A program made the translations under genes and the position numbers. From Cyrtodaria siliqua (lineage: Eukaryota > Mollusca > Bivalvia > Adapedonta > Hiatellidae), in contig JAWPHD010011502.1 in NCBI GenBank assembly GCA_037043455.1, forward strand, positions 1 to 64,000: a stretch of 64,000 nt of DNA. The letters are read 5' to 3'. Under the pieces are notes generated by a model that was not told the origin of the DNA, did no database searches, and saw nothing but the letters and a program-made list of their open reading frames with translations. Shown in pieces: positions 39,601 to 48,600 of this stretch; the first letter of the stretch is position 1; the number at the start of each line of letters is the position of its first letter.

Positions 39601-42600
39601 CAAAGGGGTGTTTTGGAGAAATGACTGATGGACATTGAAAACCTTGATGCCTGCGAGTTCCTGCGAGTTCCTGCGCGTTACTCGCTGGTTGATCTGGGTT
39701 TACAATGGATGCAAAAGCTATTGTAGTCGCCCTTAGCAGGCTCAGTGTTAAGCTATAAACTAGGTTTAAACATCTAGTGCATAATTATAGTTCATGAGAA
39801 AGTGATGTAAATGTCACAATTAAAGTTATCTGCCCTTTGTTTGGAGAGTGAAGGTCACATCAACATTTGCTTTTTGACACATTGTGATGTACTACCCAAG
39901 AAACAACTATAAGCGAAGTTTGAAAGGCCTAATGCATAAAGTTTGTGAGAAAGTGACCTAAACACAAATGTTGAAGGTAAAAATTATTGTTATCTTTCCC
40001 TTGCTTGGAGGGTCGAGGTCACATCCACATTTGCTTTGTCACATTGCAATGTACCACTCAATATACAAATATAACCAAAGTTTGAAAGGTCCAGTGTATA
40101 CAGTTTGTGAAAAAGTGACCAGAATGCAAAAGTTGAAGGTAAACATTATTAAGTTATCTGCCCTTGCTTGGAGGGTCAAGGTCAAGGTCACTTTCACATT
40201 TGCTTTGTCACCTTGCGGAGTACCACCCAAGATACAACAATAAGCAAAGTTTGAAAGGTCTAGTGCATACAGTTGTGAGTAAACAAAAACTTGAATGTTG
40301 ACGACTTCGCCGCCGCCGGAAAAGCAACACCTGTCCTTTTTTTCTTCGAAAAGGCAAGACAAAAATAGCTGATGCCAAGGTCAAAATACATGTAAAATAA
40401 ACTCACACAGGGTGCATGAAAAGGATTAAGTCCAAATGATAACAACCCAAGGAGACAACATTAGTAATACAATCTTACCTGTAGACTTTCTGGACAGAAA
40501 TCATGGCCGTACATATCCACAGCAGACAGGAATATGTTCTCCATCTGGTTATGGCGCAGTTCGTACGGGGGTTGGTGGGCCGCTATTAGGACCTGGCGTG
40601 CCATCAGGGCCACCTTGGAGTTGGCAGTCCTGTTGAGCCCGGTCAGTTCAGTCAAGATGGAGACAAGATCCTCTGCCAGGCTGAAATCCTTACCACACAG
40701 GTGATCCTGGGCAAATAAGGGGATGAAACATATCATGGAAAATAAAACAAGATCCTCTGTCAAGCTAAAGACCTTACCACACAATTGTTCCTTGGCATAG
40801 GAATGGAAACAGTTAAATTATAATGAAACATAGCAGTGAAACGGAGAGACAAGATCCTCTTACACTCCTTACCATACAAGTGCTCCTGAGTATAGAAACG
40901 GAAACAATTAGGTTCTAATCAAACATAGCAGTGAAACGGAGAGACAAGATCCTCTTACACTCCTAACCATACAAGTGTTCCTGAGTATAGAAACAGAAAC
41001 AATTAGGTTCTAATGAAACATAGCAGTGAAACGGAGAGACAAGATCCTCTTACAGGTTGAACTCCTTACCACAGAAGTGTTCCTGAGTATAGAAACGGTA
41101 ACAGCTAGATTCTAATAAAACAAGGTACTAAAATCGAAATCAGTGAGTTTATTGTAAGATATAAAACAAGAAGTACCACCCGTCAGTGCAGACGCTGACT
41201 TTCGAGGTATTGTCTATTTATTAGGAATTATGGCACTTGTCCGAGGTATTGTCTATTTATTAGGAATTATGGCACTTGTCTAGAGTTCTTCATGTGAAAG
41301 TGAATTCATGTGTGATGTGTCATTGATTCTTCTTTAACCCATTTCATTCGGGACATATATATAATACTGTAGCCCAACTCACCCACAAAGTCAGATTCAT
41401 TCAAGCATAGACCCTACACTGCTTTATTTCCAATTATACATTTATATAATATAATACAATATATGCACATATTCATGTTTATCAATATTGAAATGATATT
41501 TCAACCACAATAATAGTAATAATCCCTTGTGATCTAGCCCACAAGGTTTAAAGCAATGTTTCGACTGTTTTTAGGAATATCTACTCGTTATTTCCAGTTT
41601 ATGTGAGTGATATGTTTATATCATATTAGATATTGAAATATTCAGTAGATTCCAAGGGCAGTCTCATCAGGGATCCCCTTTCTTTTAAATTCAAATTGTC
41701 TCAGTGTTCGGTTAATTCGGTCTGATGGGTTTTACGCATGAACCTTTAAATAATAAAAGTACCTGAATAAAGATACTCCAGTTGGCACTAAGCGTTCTGT
41801 AGGTTTTAATATAACCTGGTATCTAGTACAATATTTCAGATGACTTTGAGTGATCTGTTGGTTCAATACAATAATGAACCTTAGACATAAGTCTATATAT
41901 TTCAGATGACCTTGAGTGATCTGTTGGTTCAATACAATAATGAACCTTAGACATAAGTCTATATATTTCAGATGACCTTGAGTGATCTGTTGGTTCAATA
42001 CAATAATGAACCTTAGACATAAGTCTATATATTTCAGATGACCTTGAGTGATCTGTTGGTTCAATACAATAATGAACCTTAGACATAAGTCTATATATTT
42101 CAGATGACCTTGAGTGATCTGTTGGTTCAATACAATAATGAACCTTAGACATAAGTCTATATATTTCAGATGACCTTGAGTGATCTGTTGGTTCAATACA
42201 ATAATGAACCTTAGACATAAGTCTATATATTTCAGATGACCTTGAGTGATCTGTTGGTTCAATACAATAATGAACCTTAGACATAAGTCTATATATTGCA
42301 GATGACCTTGAGTGATCTGTTGGTTCAATACAATAATGAACCTTAGACATAAGTCTATATATTTCAGATGACCTTGAGTGATCTGTTGGTTCAATACAAT
42401 AATGAACCTTAGACATAAGTCTATATATTTCAGATGACCTTGAGTGATCTGTTGGTTCAATACAATAATGAACCTTAGACATAAGTCTATATATTGCAGA
42501 TGACCTTGAGTGATCTGTTGGTTCAATACAATAATGAACCTTAGACATAAGTCTATATATTTCAGATGACCTTGAGTGATCTGTTGGTTCAATACAATAA

Positions 42601-45600
42601 TGAACCTTAGACATAAGTCTATATATTTCAGATGACCTTGAGTGATCTGTTGGTTCAATACAATAATGAACCTTAGACATAAGTCTATATATTTCAGATG
42701 ACCTTGAGTGATCTGTTGGTTCAATACAATAATGAACCTTAGACATAAGTCTATATATTTCAGATGACCTTGAGTGATCTGTTGGTTCAATACAATAATG
42801 AACCTTAGACATAAGTCTATATATTTCAGATGACCTTGAGTGATCTGTTGGTTCAATACAATAATGAACCTTAGACATAAGTCTATATATTTCAGATGAC
42901 CTTGAGTGATCTGTTGGTTCAATACAATAATGAACCTTAGACATAAGTCTATATATTTCAGATGACCTTGAGTGATCTGTTGGTTCAATACAATAATGAA
43001 CCTTAGACATAAGTCTATATATTTCAGATGACCTTGAGTGATCTGTTGGTTCAATACAATAATGAACCTTAGACATAAGTCTATATATTTCAGATGACCT
43101 TGAGTGATCTGTTGGTTCAATACAATAATGAACCTTAGACATAAGTCTATATATTGCAGATGACCTTGAGTGATCTGTTGGTTCAATACAATAATGAACC
43201 TTAGACATAAGTCTATATATTTCAGATGACCTTGAGTGATCTGTTGGTTCAATACAATAATGAACCTTAGACATAAGTCTATATATTGCAGATGACCTTG
43301 AGTGATCTGTTGGTTCAATACAATAATGAACCTTAGACATAAGTCTATATATTTCAGATGACCTTGAGTGATCTGTTGGTTCAATACAATAATGAACCTT
43401 AGACATAAGTCTATATATTGCAGATGACCTTGAGTGATCTGTTGGTTCAATACAATAATGAACCTTAGACATAAGTCTATATATTGCAGATGACCTTGAG
43501 TGATCTGTTGGTTCAATACAATAATGAACCTTAGACATAAGTCTATATATTTCAGATGACCTTGAGTGATCTGTTGGTTCAATACAATAATGAACCTTAG
43601 ACATAAGTCTATATATTTCAGATGACCTTGAGTGATCTGTTGGTTCAATACAATAATGAACCTTAGACATAAGTCTATATATTGCAGATGACCTTGAGTG
43701 ATCTGTTGGTTCAATACAATAATGAACCTTAGACATAAGTCTATATATTGCAGATGACCTTGAGTGATCTGTTGGTTCAATACAATAATGAACCTTAGAC
43801 ATAAGTCTATATATTTCAGATGACCTTGAGTGATCTGTTGGTTCAATACAATAATGAACCTTAGACATAAGTCTATATATTTCAGATGACCTTGAGTGAT
43901 CTGTTGGTTCAATACAATAATGAACCTTAGACATAAGTCTATATATTGCAGATGACCTTGAGTGATCTGTTGGTTCAATACAATAATGAACCTTAGACAT
44001 AAGTCTATATATTGCAGATGACCTTGAGTGATCTGTTGGTTCAATACAATAATGAACCTTAGACATAAGTCTATATATTGCAGATGACTTTGAGTGATCT
44101 GTTGTTCAATACAATAATGAACGTTAGACATAAGTATATATCATAAACTGATAGTACGAAATGATTACTATACTACATAAATAGTATTATCATACTTTAC
44201 AAACTAATTGGTATCTCAAATGTAATACAAGTAACATTGTATATACGGAATGAACCTTAGTATACAGAAATGTAGAAAGCACAAACACGCAACAAGGTGT
44301 ATGATATATTTACCCAATAGTCACATACCCTTATATATATATAATAAATAAATAATAATGGCTATATTCAGTTACGGCTTAATTCTGAAATAAATTATAC
44401 ACATGTATCAGGTCAGGTATCTGAGAATGATGTATAAACAATATCATAATACACATTATTGGTTGTGCTACGGAATAAACCGTAAGATTTGTATGTTAAA
44501 GTATCAACTGAACACTGAGACAATTTGAATTTAAAAGAAAGGGGATCCCTGATGAGACTGCCCTTGGAATCTACTGAGTATTTCAATATCTAATATGATA
44601 TAAACATATCACTCACATAAACTGGAAATAACGAGTACCGTATTTACCGTATAAGTTGGGGCACGGTAAAGATTGGGGCAACCCTGCATTTTAGGAAAAT
44701 AATTATTTTTACTTTGGGCCATATTAAAAATTTCAAAAAATTTCAAATTTTCAGTTAATTTTAATTGGGCCAATCAAATTCTGCCAAAATCATGATCAAA
44801 ATTAATGTAAAAAAAATGCATAAAATAAGTCGGTGAACTAACTAGTTATTAAAGCACAGAGTAAATCTGGTAATTATACACTTACGCACACAGGAAGTGA
44901 CGTGTGACGTGTATTTATTTATTGCGATAAAATGCTAGCAATCACAATTTTAATTGAACTGTGAAATAATTATAGTATTTTATATAAGTGATTGTTAGTT
45001 TAAATCATTATTTCATATTCAATTAGTTATCGTACCTTGTATTTATGCACTGCGATAAAACACGCCGGTTATTTCTAGTCTGTTCCTCGCGGCATCACAC
45101 TGATTTTACACAAGTGTTTACCAGCTGATCACAAGGTCAGCTAAATTAAAGGGACTCTATTGTTTAAACCGGTAATCCTCGCTCTAGGCTATTTCACAGT
45201 TAATTTCTGATATGATATGGTCCGCACACCAGGAAATTAAGTCCGTACAAGACTGCATCAAACTTCATTTAAAGGGATGCTATTTGCCGTATTTTAACAA
45301 CAAGTGACGCAAGCTGCGACACAATTTCACCACTTTGGCAAAGATCAAAGAAACTACGTCGGCACGTCGGCACATCAAATGCTTGTGTTTGACTACAAAG
45401 CCGGGACGTTTTGACTGATCTTTTCATCATTTATAAACAAGTGCACGTTTAGGGAGGAATAATTACAGTGTACAAAAGGATTGGTTTATTAATGGGTTAA
45501 AATGAAAGTGATAAACTTTGCAGTAAGAAATTGATATTTATAATTAGTCGATTGTTATTATTGGATTAAAGAAAACATGTTCTGCGGTAAGACGTTGTTA

Positions 45601-48600
45601 ATTTGAATCACGATAGTTTAATGAATTTGCACTTGACCGAAACTTAACCCCAAATTAAGTCCGTTATATTAATTGGGCCAATAAAAAAAAAACAAGTATT
45701 GTTTGGGCCACTAATTATTGTAATTAATTAATCCTGCCCCAACTTATACGGTAAATACGGTAGATATTCCTAAAAACAGTCGAAACATTGCTTTAAACCT
45801 TGCGGGATTATTACTATTATTGTGGTTGAAATATATCATTTCAATATTGATAAACATGAATATGTGCATATATTGTATTATATTATAGAAATGTATAATT
45901 GGAAATAAAGCAGTGTAGGGTCTATGCTTGAATGAATCTGACTTTGTGGGTGAGTTGGGCTACAGTATTATATATATATATATATATCTGCTGCTGCAGC
46001 AAAACGCGTGAAAATGTTCAGATATACAGGACCTTTTATCAACTTAGGTTCTAGAATGAAATGGGTTAAGGGGATTCTAAGATAAAATGAAAATAAAATA
46101 TTTAAAAGTACTAAGTTGACAATAGTGATTTACAATTAATCCATTGTAATCGATCATCGGTTACTTAGGCATTCGACTATGACGATCGTTTATGAAAGTC
46201 TATAACAGATCGGTAAAATGAAAATATGCACTTTAATTAATGTTAAAAATAGAAATAAACATGAATATCTAGAACATTACACTTATAAAAATGAGCAAAT
46301 ACAAACACATTTATATCAGTTAAAATTAGTTTGCAGATTAAAATAAAATATAATGACATAATAAACAAGTCAGGAAATAGTAATTACCAAAACAGGAATT
46401 ATTCTTAAAAAAAACATAATATGTTCAAGGCCCGAAACATGGGTTAAAGGAAGTACATCAGGGGGCCGAATCTTGTTTGTAAGTCCAAATTTAGAAACTG
46501 TCCCTATTATTTGAGGTAGTTAAGGATATGTGGAGATAATGCAAAAATAAAGATATATTAGAAAATCTAATTAACATCACTTGTGTTACCTGAATAGCAA
46601 AAAGGATTTTAAGAATTTGACGTATAACCAAAATTATCGTAAGAAGTTTAGTGAAACGGGCCCCAGGACTGGTATTATTTTTAGAATTGTTCTAATATAT
46701 TATTCATGTTTTTAATTGATAAAAATAAACTAAATGAGCCATAAAACACCAAATGAAATTATGCTGAACATATTAAATAAACGACCCGAAGAAGGTATTT
46801 CCTAACTATGGTGATGCGCCAGGGATAGCTACTTTAAACTTGGCAGTATAATAAATCGCAATGTATCGCCGATTTGCTATGCGTGACAGCGGGATTTCTC
46901 TATGGAATTTTAAGACAGTTTTTAATAATTTATAATTTCTAATTATTGCGCTGTATTATAAGAAACTGTTAATGTTCCAGCTATATCTATGAACTATTTC
47001 ACGTTTTAAATTGGTTATTTCATACTTTTTTAAAGTTTTAAACAAATTAGGTGCCAAAGCCTGATGTACTTCCTTTAACATGCACAATTTTATAACTTAG
47101 TTTGACTAACAGATATTACCAATGATCGATTGTACAATTCAACCGATTGCCTATCACTAGTTGACAAGCTTAAATACAAAACTGTAACCATTTTTTAAGT
47201 AAAGTATAAAAACGGCCATAATTCTGTTAACATAAAAACATGAGTTGAACCTCACTGCACGATGCTGTCTAATAGATGTGTGAAGTTTCAATCCATTATG
47301 TAAACTAGAACTATCGCCGGAGGTGGACAAATACCCCCCGCTGGCAACTTGTTGGGGAGTGGGTAAACAAGACTTTGCTCCTGTAAGATATATAGACATA
47401 TTATAGAGAAAAAGCCTATAAAATAACTTTCTATCTGACTACCAAGTATGAAATGTATTAAGACATACAAAGGGCCATAATGAGTGGAAAATTATCAAAC
47501 CTGCAGAACGATATTGATATTTCCGAGCCAGTTTCGCTAAATTCTAACAAGGTTTTTTAGATAAATAGCATGGACAAGAATTTTCTATTTCACTACCAAG
47601 TATGAAATGCATTAAAAATACAAAGGGCCATAACTCAGTGGACAATTATTGAACCGGAACATCATGACAGTATGCACATCTCCACTTGATATTGATACTT
47701 CCTAGCACATTTCGCTAAATTCTAACAAGGAGTTTTAGAGAAATAGCCCGGACAAGAAGTTCATATTATATATTTATATTTGTGAACTACCAAGGACATA
47801 CAACCTTCGGACAAACTACGACAGGGCGCCTAGCTATGACGAGATACACAGAAATCAAGCGTATGAATTCACTCCCTAAAAAGGATAGCTGCAACACACG
47901 TTGATGAAGTGTATCTCATCATAACACACTCGTCTGGAGGCACAATTAACATATAGACGCATACATACATACAATTATAGCTCATATGAGTGGGCCACAT
48001 TTAAGCATTCAACCACACACAGCTATATTGAGACAGTGACAATGAAAGGTGCCGGATCTTGGGGATAATGTGAATTCAGGTAAATATAATAAAGGGAGAT
48101 AATTTGAACTCACTACGGCAAATATAAATATATTAGAAATACAAAGGGCCATAACTCAGTGGAAAATTATTGAACCGAAACGTCATGATAGTATGCGCAT
48201 GTCCACTCGATATTGATACTTCCTAGCAAGTTTCGCAAAATTCTAAGAAGGAGTTATTGAGAAATAGCCCGGACAAGAATTGCGTCTACGGACAGATATT
48301 AGAAATACAAAGGGCCATTACTCAGTGGAAAATTATCAAACCGGAATGTCATGATAGTATGCACATGTCCACTCAATATTGATACTTCCTAGCAAGTTTA
48401 GCAAAATTCTAAGAATGAGTTATTGAGAAATAGCCCGGACAAGAACAGACGGACAGACAAGGTGATTCCAGTATACCACCACCCACTTTGCGGTGGGTAT
48501 AATAAAGTAGTTAGAGAGATATAATCTAGCATTCAAAACTTTAACTGGATGTAGATGCAAGTGATGACAATAGCTCCTTTTTTTCCTTCAAAAAGGTCGA

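Larger units (their letters stand above)
41338..46065. mobile_element. piggyBac-like foldback element (4.7 kb) with central 66-bp array
   Basis: Starts CCCATTTCATTC and ends GAATGAAATGGG, flanked by TTAA (41334-41337, 46066-46069): the piggyBac hallmark of TTAA plus CCC ends. Long inverted arms follow (41338-41720 against 44510-44637 continued at 45763-46065), about 380 bp. The right arm is split by a 1.1-kb TA-flanked element. Between the arms lies the 66-bp array. No transposase is seen, so this is non-autonomous. Confidence 0.88.

Noticed and set aside
41732..44131. 799- and 747-codon ORFs as protein-coding genes
   Set aside because: Same artefact from a 66-bp repeat; two overlapping frames equally open.
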